From: Vitellaria paradoxa
Taxonomy: Eukaryota; Streptophyta; Magnoliopsida; Ericales; Sapotaceae
Assembly: GCA_019916065.1 (NCBI GenBank)
Contig: CM034240.1
Coordinates: 32,873,149 to 32,937,148, forward strand
Direction of reading: 5' to 3'
Length of the DNA: 64,000 bases
Under the pieces are notes generated by a model. It was not told the origin of the DNA. It did no database searches and saw only the letters and a list, made by a program, of their open reading frames with translations. Position 1 is the stretch's first letter; the number at the start of each line of letters is the position of its first letter. The position numbers and the translations under genes are program-made. This document shows positions 37,307 to 49,300 of the stretch, piece after piece.

Positions 37307-40300
37307 TCATCGCGCTTCTACTTGTGTCATGGTCACATCATTTATACTTAGCCAATAATGTGTCTCATTTGAGATCCTCTCTGTATAAAACCCCGGTTGC
37401 TTGGGTTGGGCCAGTATTGCATTTTCAGTGAGCAACATTGACAATACGGATGACATAGTTGGCCTATCACATGGGCATTTTTGTACACACAAGAGACCGA
37501 TTTGAATGCACTTCAATACTTCTGATATTGGTATTGTGCCATCCTTAAGTATTGCATCTAATAATTCAAAAGCTCTTCCTTCAATCCAAAGTTTCCAAGC
37601 CTAAAAATTGGTTCAAATATAAAATATATGATAGAAATTAGATACAAGAAAACAAGAGAAAATTAAGTTAAAAATTATTTTTGAACTTACATGTCCTAGA
37701 AGGCTTAGGTCATGGTCTGAATGATGGTACATTCTATTTCTTTTGCCGCTCATTATTTCAAGAACTATAACACCAAAACTGAAAATATCAGATTTTATTG
37801 AAAATAAGCCATCAATTGCGTACTCTGGAGACATGTAACCGCTACATATACCATTATTTCATAAATTACAAGTTAGTGAAAAATAAAATCTAAATGTGCA
37901 ATTGAATCAAATATGTCCTTAAATAAGGAATGGTTGCTTACTAAGTTCCAACTACCCTTCTTGTTTTCGCTGATGCTTGATCACCTCCAAAGGTTTTAGC
38001 AAGGCCAAAATCTGAAATTTTAGGATTCATCTCATAATCAAGTAGGATATTACTAGGTTTAAGATCCCTATGAATGACTCTCAATCTTGAATCTTGATGA
38101 AGATAAAGAATTCCGCGAGCAATTCCCATAATAATATCCAATCGTTTTTTCCATGGGAGCAATTTACTTGTATTTTCGGCGTCTGCACAAAAAAACCAAA
38201 AGTTTCTTGTTTTTTGATAAATTATCAACTGGATAAACTTTTTGGTTTTCGTACTCTTCCTATATTAATGTACAAATATAATTCTAAATAGATTAAGTTT
38301 CACCTTGAGTTTTTTTGATGAGTTTTATTCGAAATGTCACTTCAAATTTTTTTTCACAACAATTAAGAGCCTGAGTTTTTAATTAGTTGTAACATGGGGC
38401 CTCAATTATCATTTTGCTCTTGAAATCGGATAGTTAATGAGAAAAATGCAAAGAAAAAATTAGTTATGAAGCTCCACAATGTAACTAATTAAAAGTCCAA
38501 GCCCTTAATTGTTACAAAATAAATAAATAAATAAATAAATGAAGTGATATTTTAGATAAAATTTAGGGATACAAAATAAAATATGCACTTTTATTTAGAA
38601 AGATATGAAGGGCGGTTGAGAGAACAAACCAAAAATAAAAGAATTCAGACTTCCATTGGGCATGTACTCATAAACTAACATTCTTTCTTCTTCACAAATG
38701 CAACATCCCAACAGTCTAACTAAATTACGATGTTGAAGTTTGGTGATCAGAAGAACTTCATTCTCAAATTCACTAAGACCTTGATTGGAGTTTGTTGAGA
38801 GCCGCTTGACAGCTATATCTTTTCCATTTGATAATTGGCCCTATGTTAAGTAAGATAAGATTTGTTTTTAACCATCATTCTAAATGTTTCAATTTACATA
38901 AATACACATGTATAAATAAATATATATACACATACCTTGTAAACTGATCCAAAGCCACCTTCTCCAATTTTGTTTAAATTAGAAAATTTATTAGTGGCCT
39001 CTGAAATGGTGACTATATTAAAGATGGTTAGTTCAAAGTTTTCTTCATCATTGGCTCGGACGTAGAACCATGAATCTATTGACAACAAAAACCAAGAAAA
39101 AAATGTAAAGCTGATTAAGTTCAATGTTAAATTTGACTATATATGTATAAATATTATAGTTGACAATTTTAATTAGTTGAATCAATAATGCAATTCAGAA
39201 TAAAATTTCTAATTTATTAGGAAAAGCAATCATATACAGTGACAAAACTCTCCTAGACACAACAATTAGAATAATGTCAAAGAATTAAGAATTTAAACTC
39301 TACAACTTTAAAATAGTATATACACTGAACAATTAATTATAACATAAATTATTGTACTTTCAAAAAGTTGTCTACTGAACACCTGCTCATCTACTTTTCT
39401 TTTGTTTTTTTCTTTTTGTTTTTTTTTTAAACAAAGAAGAGAGGAATAATTTATAGTAAAATTAATGCAAGATGAGTGAAAAATAAACATCATAAATTAC
39501 CTCTTTTTGCGTTCTTCCTTACCAACCAAGAAACTAAGGAGACAAGCAGGAGTACCGCTAGGACACCAGGTGTTATTGCAATGGTTAACCTCTTTCCATG
39601 AAGGCTTCCGTGCCTCTTTAAGTGTTGTGCTAAAAAAGAGTAACAACATTTCCATTAATTTATTATGGAATCTAAAATTCATTAGTTAGTCCATATATGT
39701 CACTACAACAAATTAAACGAGGGTTTTTAGCTAGTAACAAAATTTTATTAATTAAGTACATATTCTATAGGTCTGACATTAAAAGTTTTAATACTGAAGA
39801 TAGAATTTATACGTGGCATATGAAATTCAATAGTGATCTATCCAACCTTAACAACATTTTCTTGATCTCACGAACTTGCATCTAGATTTAAAAAGTATAG
39901 GTCAACCAAGCTACTTCGGTATTGTAATTATGGGAAATATGATGGGAACAGTAATTTTTTTGAAATCTATCACATCCCACCTATCACTTTGTAAAGGTAT
40001 CTCATGTGTATTAAATATACTACAAATTGTTACCAAGATTACCAGAGGAATGAGGAAGTTAGTGGGATTAGAAGAGCATTACTCTCTAAATAGTATTTCA
40101 CTAACTCTCTATTTTTTATGACTATATATATGTAAGAATATCAAAAAGAAAAATACGCTCTCTACTGACCATCTAGATTCTCTCTGTTTACAATCTCTCT
40201 CTAGTTTTCATTTGACTAAATCGTCAGAAAGCTCCTCATTAGGAATCCCTTCCCCCCAACCTTCTAGATTTTTGTTCGGCAGCAGAAATTACCGCCGGAA

Positions 40301-43300
40301 CTGCTGACCACGCCAACAGGAAATGCAATCGCCGACCTGCCGAACAAAGACAGAAAGAAAGGTGACGGCCGGAGGGGGGTCTCAGGCCGGAAAACCCTCC
40401 GATGATTAAATCAGCAAGTTGCTTAAGAAAGGAAGTTTTTTGGAAATAAAGGAGTCAAAGCTTAAGTTGGCAATAGTCCGCTTACCCTCGTGGTTCAATA
40501 GAATATCCTATATATAGTGGTCTGAGTGATGATTAAAGCATACCTGTGACTTGACGTTGTGACATTGCCGTGTCCCTCTTTTCTATCCTTGCTTTAAATA
40601 CTCTTCCCTTTCATTTAATGCCTCAGACCCCTCATTAATACACCATGCCTTTCATTTAATGCTTCTGGCGTTTTAACACGGCATTACAACCGGAATTTCA
40701 GGGTCAGACTGTCTTCCTGTCACATCAGCCACCAAATCGTGACGAGATAGACCGATTTAGTTACATCCCCAGAGACAAGTACCCAGTTCAATCCTAACTA
40801 AGGTGCATTTATGGTCACGAGCCTTCTTTAAAGGCTGTGGGTCGACATTTACTGGCCGTTAACAGATAGGCCGAGCAAACTAGCTTCCAAGGTTCTCGGC
40901 TATAGCCACGTGGTAATACACTGTTTATTGATGTCGAGGTTCAAGGTACTCTTTGGAACACTAACTCTAAATCGCGTATTCACGTATAACACTCACGTGG
41001 AACTCTCGTGCCAATAATCAGTTGTTCGGCGGGACGCAGCGTGTCCCGACAGAACGTGCTCGGCAAGTGACTGCGTGGCTTATGTGAATATGCTCGGCAC
41101 TGTGCCACGTGGCAACAGACTAAACTTGTTCGGCAAGAGTACAACTTTAGTATTATTTTGCCCAACATTTTGCCCCCACTCTGGTTGGAAAAAGATATTT
41201 TCCGAGCAGAGTAGCAGAGCAGAGTAGCTTTACCTTACTGACCCATCAATCTCCCTACACAATTTGTCGTTTAGTATCTTCCTGAATGCATCAAATCTGA
41301 TTGGACTTTTCTCTCTCCTCGTGACGACACGCGTAGTGCCCTTTCAGCTTTTCATCTGCCTCGCCGCTTACGCGGATTCCCAGATTCGAGGTGTTAAAAC
41401 GTGACTGGTCAGCGATTTGAAAATTGGGGCGGTAATAAATGCCATTTTTACCGCCCGTTGCCATTTCATTGGAAACGCTTCGGTTACCCTCACAGATACA
41501 TACACATATACATATATACTTGGTTCATCTTCTCTTACTTCCTTTCCGCGATTAGAGCTATCAGATTTCCCTTACTTCTTTCCCTCTGAGTTTTCGTCTT
41601 CGCGAACCTTCACCCTTCCCGTCGTTCTTCGTTCCCGGTGAGTTAATCCTCTTTTTACTTCAAATTTTCCGTTATGGGTAGACTCGCAAACGAGCTAAGT
41701 TCTGAGGAGAAAGTTAGGATTTTCAAGGAGAAATACCAGATTCCTCAGAACGTAGGTATTAGGCTCGCCGAACAAGGCGAGCGTGAAACAGGGGAATTCC
41801 CCATAGTGGCAATCACCGAAGGTGGCCGTAGGTTCCCCCTACACCCCTTTCTTCGCTCTATGATGAGCATTCTGGACCTTGGCCCTAGGAACCTCACCCA
41901 CAACTTTTATAGAATCGTTAATGGGGTAATAGAAATAAACAGGCGATACGGATTCCACATATCCGAGTATGATCTTCTTTACTGTTACTCAATCCAGAAG
42001 GTGAGGAAGGATGAGAACAGGTAGTACCTGAAATCCCGACCAGAAAAGGCCTTGGTCCACATGCTGCCTGATACGATTAAGTCGGAAAGTGACCTGTGCG
42101 TTGTCACAGGTCACTGGACACACGATCCAGACGAAGATCGTTTTCCAATCGTCCCTCGGGTTTCTTTGGGCCCAGGTTGGTTGATTTCAAATGCTACCAG
42201 CTCTTATTCTTCTTCGGCATTTTACTCTCACTTCTAAGCATGCTAACTGTTTGATTTAATATCTGTGCAGGTGTCCAGTTAAAGAAGTTCTGGGCTACTG
42301 GCATTCGTGCTGATAAGGATCATTTGAAGGAGGTGTTCAAATTCCTCGGGGGTCCAGATCTCTATCCCTTCGCCAGAGCGGTTCCAATTCTGTTCAACTT
42401 CATCCCCTCTCATCAGACGTTTATCGCCCCCCTCAAGGTTTCGCAACCTCGGAGGCTATCAGGCGTCTTCAGTGGTGGTTCCGGGCTTCTGCTGAAGAGA
42501 AAGAGAACTACTACGCCTTAAGGCATCCAGAGTGGACTCGCCCCCCTCCATTCGCTATTCCATTTATTGCCGAGCAAGTTCAAGCCCCTCAAGTAGCAGT
42601 TCCTAAGCCTTCCGAACAGCCGAGGAAGCGAAGATTTGTTCTTTTGGATGAGGAGGAAGAGGAAGAAGAAGAAGAGGTTGAGATACCCCCTGCCTTTGAC
42701 TACTTCTCAGATTTAGAAGGGGAAGAAGAAGAAGTCATGGCCCCGAAGATCGACTACAAGAAGCTCGCCATGGCAAAGGCAAAAGGACAAAGGGCCGGAG
42801 AGGCCCAGAAGAAGAAGGCCGACGAGCAAAAGGCCGGTGGGAAGAGAAAGACTGATGAGGGGAGAGACCCTGCCCCTTCAACTGCCGAGCAGATAATGAA
42901 GGTTAAAATGGAGAAGGGGAAGGAGCAGGAGGCAGCCCAAAAGAGACCATCTGGTCCTCCTGAGCAGAAGAGGGCCAAGACACAATCTTCGGACGCGGCT
43001 CCTACAGCCGAGCAGGCGAAGCTGCCGAAGGAGGACGCCGCGAGGGGGCCAGCACCTTCCAAGGTCGTGCCACCCACCAAAGACGCGCCACCAAGAACCT
43101 CTGAGCCATTACCTACTCAACCGATTGGGCCCGTGCCTCTGGCCATCGAGTATCCGGCCAATCCGGTTCGAGACTCCCCTCCATTTATTCCAGAAATCCT
43201 TATTCCTAGCCTCGAGCACCCTCAAGGCCGTCCCTTCACTGTCCAAGATACAGCCTTCAACCATTCCGAGGAGTATCTCAAGGGTATCCTCCCTCCTCGG

Positions 43301-46300
43301 GACGTTCATAACACGAGGAAGAATAGGACGGAGGATATCCACAAGACTCTGATGAAGAACATCATCTCTGTAAGTTCTATAATATTGCTTTATGTGCATC
43401 CTTTCGTTATTATAATTTTTTCTAACTCTCTGTTCTTTCTGCAGACTTCTCTCCACACGATGGAGTTAATTGCTCGGAGCCGAGCCTCCGATGCCAGAGC
43501 CGAGCAGGATAAGACGGACATAAGGGAGTTGAAAGCGAGTGTGAGGTCCTTGGAGAAGGAGAACAAAAATCTCCAATCCAGCAATGACGCTCTGGCAAAA
43601 GAGAGAAGTCAGCTTCGAGATGAAAATAAGGAGATCGAGCATCAACTCAATACTGCCCTTGGCCAAGTTGCTGGAAGCATAGCTCGTGTGCAATCAATGG
43701 ATAAAATCCTAACTCGTAAAGACGAGGAGCTTTTAGAGGTCAAGGGCAAACTCTCCAGGGCCGAGATTGAGTTGTCCTCCACAAAGACGGGACAGGAATT
43801 ACTCCTGAAGGAGTTGGAGGCTTCCAAGGCCGAGCAAGAAAAATCGAAGCAAGAGCTTGCCAACCTTCGGGCAGAGCTTGCGCTGAAGACTCGGGCCCTG
43901 GCAGAGAAAGAAGCTGCCCGCCGAGAAGCTGAGGAGAAGGCCAAAGCTGAAGTGGAAGCCCAAATCAATGACTGCGTGGATCAGATGAGGGACGCTCACA
44001 ACGACTTCTTTCTTGAGGGTTGGGAGGCTGCAATGAAGAGGAACAACATTGATCACACCAACCCCATATACAAGGAGGTCCCTTATCTTGATCCAGAGCG
44101 CCCGATTCCTCAGTTCAGCTTTGAGCGTCCACCTCAAACTCCCTCAATTCATATTGCCGAAGAAACAATTGACGAGGGGGAGGTTGAGGTGGATAGTGCC
44201 CAGAAGGACACCTCCCAGGCGCTTGAACAGATTGATCTAATAGTGGAGAGTGATCCTACTAAGGGAGGAGAGAAGTGAGCCTTTTTGTACATATGTGTAT
44301 TTTCTTTCTTTTATTCGGATGTAACAATAGAGAACTTTTAACTCTAAGTGAATGAAAGTAATTTGATTTTTCTCTAATCTTGTTTTACTTTTCTCTGTCT
44401 TTGTTTCTTTAGAACTGCCGATGGGTTGATTGGGGAATGCCTTAGCTGGCTAGCTGATGAAATTATAAGGAGTGCAGCCGAGGAATACCTTGACGTTTTT
44501 TCCCACGAAGTAGCTACAAACCCTTACAACAAATGTTAATGCCTCATCTTAGATTTAGGGTAGCTTCTTCGATTGATAGTTATGTAAAATGTATTGTAAC
44601 CGTACTCTGAGGCATGTAATAAAAGCTTATGAATTGTCCCCTATTGACAGTCTGTCTTTCTGTTTGCATATTCTGTGCTTTGTATTGAAGTATGTATGGT
44701 GTCTGGATTTGTACCACTTTGCCGAGCAACCACAACTTCTAACAGAAATACTTTAAACAGTAAACCCTTCAGAGGTAACAAGCTCATGTAGTAGTTTGCT
44801 TTTCATAAAATGACTTCAAGCTTTTGTTAAAGAGGCATAACTTTAATAAATCTCACATACCTCGATAAGTTCGGCTGTCCTCCTGCTTTCACATAATAAC
44901 GGAGGTAACTACCTTCTGACAAATCTTCGCTTTTTAATCTCATGCCGAGCATCGGAAAAGTGTACCTTTATGATACTGGCGCTGAGCTCTTTAGAACATG
45001 CTTCTTTTGCTTCCAATTAACAAACCAAGGAATCGAGTCTTGATTTAAAAAATCGTATCTAGTCGATGAATAAATCAAGATTGGGCCACCATCAGAAATG
45101 ATGTGGGTTCTCTCTGTACCAATGGTCGGCGAACCGAGCATGGATTTCTTTTGATAATTCTTTTCAGGAGACTGAGGAATTGAATCTCAGTCTAGAGAGC
45201 ATTTCCTGGTTAGTAAATAAACCAGGAATGTGCCAGCGCTGGGCAAGCCGAGCGTGGCTTCTTTTGATAATTCTTTTCAGAAGACCGAGGAGTTGAATCT
45301 CAGTCTAAAGAGCATTTCCTGGTCAGCAAATAAAACCAGGAATGTGCCAACGCTGGGCAAGCCGAGCGTGGCTTCTTTTGATAATTCTTTTCAGAAGACC
45401 GAGGAATTGAATCTCAGTCTAAAGAGCATTTCCTGGTCAGTAAATAAACCAGGAATGTGCCAACATCGATGGAGATGGGGCATTCTTTTCGTACCAATGC
45501 TCGGGAAGCCGAGCATGGCTTTTTCCATGCCACCACCCAAAGTGACGTGGCGTCTTTTTGTTAAGCAGGGAGTGATCTCAAGCTTTTGAGTTTGCTTTTG
45601 CTTTGTAAAAAGGATTGCTTTTCAATATTCGTACAAAGTCTTTAATCAACAAATGTGAAGAAAAAATTAATGATAGTACAACTTTAGATGGGCTATATTC
45701 CACGGTCTTTTGATTGGCTTTCCCTCCATGTCAATTAACTTGTAGGCGCCATTGCCGAGCACCTCAGAGACGGTGAATGGTCCCTCCCAATTAGCTCCAA
45801 GCTTTCCTTCAGTTTGATCTTTCCTGCTTCCCATCAATTTCCTCAGCACCCAATCGCCAGTACGGAATTCTCTATGTCTGACCCCTTTATTAAATTTCTT
45901 CCTTGTCTCTTGCTGGTAGTTGGCTAACCTTAGTGCTGCCAGTTCCCTTCTTTCATCGATTAGATCCAGGCTTATTCCCATAGCTTGATCATTCTCCCCT
46001 CTGTCAAATGATAGAGTTCTGATGCTCGGGAGGCCAACTTCTAAGGGTATGACGGCTTCAACACCGTAAGCCAGAGAGAAGGGAGATTCTCCGGTTGATC
46101 TTCTAGGGGTTGTTCGGTAGGTCCACAGTACTGATGGCAATTCATCCACCCATCTTCCTTTTGCCGCTTCCAGTCTTTTCTTAATCCCATTGAGAATGAC
46201 TTTGTTCGTAGCTTCGGCTTGACCATTGCTTTGGGGGTAAGCTGGTGTAGAGTAAATATTCTTGATTCCATATCTAGAACAATATTCCCTAAATGGGGCA

Positions 46301-49300
46301 CTGTCAAATTGCGTCCCATTGTCGGAAATAAGTGTCCTAGGGATGCCATACCTGGTAATGATGTTCTTCCAAATAAATCGAATGGTGTCAGCATCTCTGA
46401 TGTGAGCTAGGGGTTCCGCTTCCACCCACTTAGTAAAGTAGTCGGTGCCGACCACTAAGAACTTCCTATTTCCCGAAGCAGAAGGCAGGGGCCCCACAAT
46501 ATCAAGTCCCCATTGAGCGAACGGCCAAGGGCTAGGTAAGCGGGCTGAGTTCCTGGGCTGGCTGGTGAGGAATGGGAGCGAACTTCTGACATTTCTTGCA
46601 TCTCCGAACATAGGCCTGAGCGTCATATCCCATCTTCGGCCACCAATACCCTTGAGTAATTGCTCGGTGCGCCAGTGATCTGCCCCCAGTGTGTGCTCCA
46701 CAGACACCTTCGTGAAGCTCGTAAAGAAAGTCTTGCACTTTATCGGGATGAACACAAAGAAGATAGGGGCCTGTGAATGACTTTTTGTATAACTTCTGGT
46801 CAGGAGAGAGCCAAAACCTGGCGGCTTTTATTCTTAGTTTCTTTGCTTCTGTCTTGTCTTCGGGAAGTGTTCCGTCCTTCAAGTAAGTGATGATTGGATC
46901 CATCCAAGATGGGGCTAGGTCAGCACACATTACCTCTACGTCTTTCGTTATGCTCGGCCTCTTTATGACTTCCATAAAGACCTGGTCAGTTAGCCTTATT
47001 CGAGAAGAGGCGGCTAGCGTTGCAAGTGCATCAGCATGAGCGTTATGATCCCTGCCAATGAGCTCCACGCTAGCTTTATTAAAGCCTTCAATTCTCTTTT
47101 TTGCGACTTCTAAATACTCTGCCATCTTTTCACTTCTGGCCAAATACTCACCCTTCAGCTGGTTAGCAACCAACTGAGAGTCAGTCCTTATTACAATATC
47201 ATCCGCCATCAACCGCCGAGCGATGTCGAGTCCAGCCAGGAGGGCTTCATACTCCGCCTCATTATTAGTAACCTCGAACTCGAGTTTTATTGCATATTCT
47301 ATTGAGACCCCTTCTGGTGTAGTCAGAACTATGCCCACGCCGCCTCTTTTTCTAGTGGAAGATCCGTCAACCTCGATTTGCCAAGGTTGTTCGGCCTCAT
47401 TGTGTTCGGCCGGGGCAGACCTTATTTCAACATGCCATACTTCTTTTGTTTGACCACAGGCTGGTGTGGAAAATTTCGCTACAAAATCGGCCAGGACTTG
47501 AGCCTTTATCGCGGTTCTTGGGATGAATTTTATGTCGAATGCACCAAGGGAAACTGACCACTTTGCTAGCCGGCCCGATACATCAGCCCTCTTTAAAACA
47601 TGACCAATTGGCTGATCGGTGACAACTTGAATGGTGTGTGCATGGAAATAATGGGCTAGCTTCCTGGATGCCATTATTAATGCCAAGGTTAACTTCTCTA
47701 GGGGAAGATATCTGGTCTCTGCTCCTTGCATTGTTTTGCTCACATAGTAAATAGGATGCTGCTTCCCTTGTTCCTCTCTCAGCAAGACGGCACTGACTGC
47801 ATGTTCTGAGACTGCCAGATATAGCTGCAAAATATCCCCTGGCTGCGGTGTTGACAATATCGGGACAGTTGTCAGGTATTCTTTAAGCTTTTCCAGTGCC
47901 GCATCCGCCTCAGCATCCCATTGCATCTTATTGACCCCTTTGAGCAGTCTAAAGAATGGTCGGCACTTGTCGGATGATCTGCTAATAAACCGGTTGAGTG
48001 CTGCCACCATCCCTGTGAGCTTCTGGACCTCTTTTTTAGTGCGTGGGGGAGAAACGGATTGGATGGCACGTATTTGCTCGGGATCAGCCTCAATTCCCCT
48101 TCTGCTCACCAAGTGGCCCAAAAATTTACCTAAGCCAACTCCGAAGGCACACTTGGCAGCATTTAATTTTAACCCATACCGATCAAGAGTAGAGAAAATA
48201 TGTTGGAGATGTTGGAGATGTGTGTTCGGCTCCTTGCTTTTCACCACCATATCATCAATGTAGACCTCCATCGTCTGTCCGAGGTCTTTTTTGAATATTT
48301 TCGTAACCAGCCGTTGATAGGTGGCTCCAGCATTCTTTAGCCCGAATGGCATAACTCTGTAACAGTATATGCCTCGGGGGGTTATGAAAGAAGTTTTCTC
48401 CTCATCAGGGCCGAACATAGGGATTTGGTGATATCCCCTATAAGCGTCCAGGAACGACATCCTGGAACATCCAGCAGTTGAGTCAACGAGTTGGTCGATC
48501 TTTGGCAAGGGGAATGGATCCTTAGGGCAGGCCTTGTTCAGGTCTGTGTAGTCTACGCAGACTCTCCACTTCCCATTCTTCTTCTTGACCACGACCGTAT
48601 TAGCCAACCACTCCGGGTATGAGACTTCCCGAATGGCCTCCGCCTCTAACAGTCGGCTGACCTCCTCAATGACAGCCTCTGCGTGTTGGAGAGCTGATCA
48701 CCTTGCTTTTTGTACCACAGGCTTTACCTCCGGATTCACATTCAACTTATGAGTCATGACTTCGGGGGAAATGCCTGGCATTTCGTGTGGAGTCCAGGCG
48801 AACGTTCTAATATTCTTCAAGAGCATCTCCGTTAGCTCTAGTTTTTCCTCGGCGCTCAGGTTAGCGCCGATCAGGAAGAATCTATCATCCTCAACCGGGC
48901 CAATTTGATATTTCTCCAAACCCTCTGTGGCTTTCATCTGCGGATCACCACCGACATCATCGATCTTTGGCGTGTCCTCGGGTAGTTCCGCCTAGTTGGA
49001 CTTGTTCTAGGATCGTTTTGGATTTTAGGGCTGCAAAGAAGCACTTTTGGGAGGTATTTTGATCCCCCAAAATAGAAATCACTTCCCCGCAATAGGGGAA
49101 CTTCAGCACCTGGTGGTAGGTTGAGGGGACCGCCTTTAAAGCGTGAATCCACGATCTTCCTACTATAGCATTGTAGGAAGAGGGGGAATCCACAACAGTG
49201 AACTCAACCTCTTGCTCCACCGGACCCACGCGGACAGGAATGACGACTCTGCCCAGAGGCCAGACAGGAGCAGAATTGAATCCTATGAGCGGGCATTCTG

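Noticed and set aside
42754..44137. Long minus-strand frames opposite the antisense gene (for example 43,642-43,968 and 43,799-44,137)
   Set aside because: They are complements of a GC-rich, coiled-coil coding region; no family pattern, and they lack the motifs seen on the plus strand.
45230..45589. Repetitive 38-residue-period protein in the Tat element
   Set aside because: It is the frame created by a 114-bp DNA tandem repeat in the spacer; spacing divisible by three explains it.
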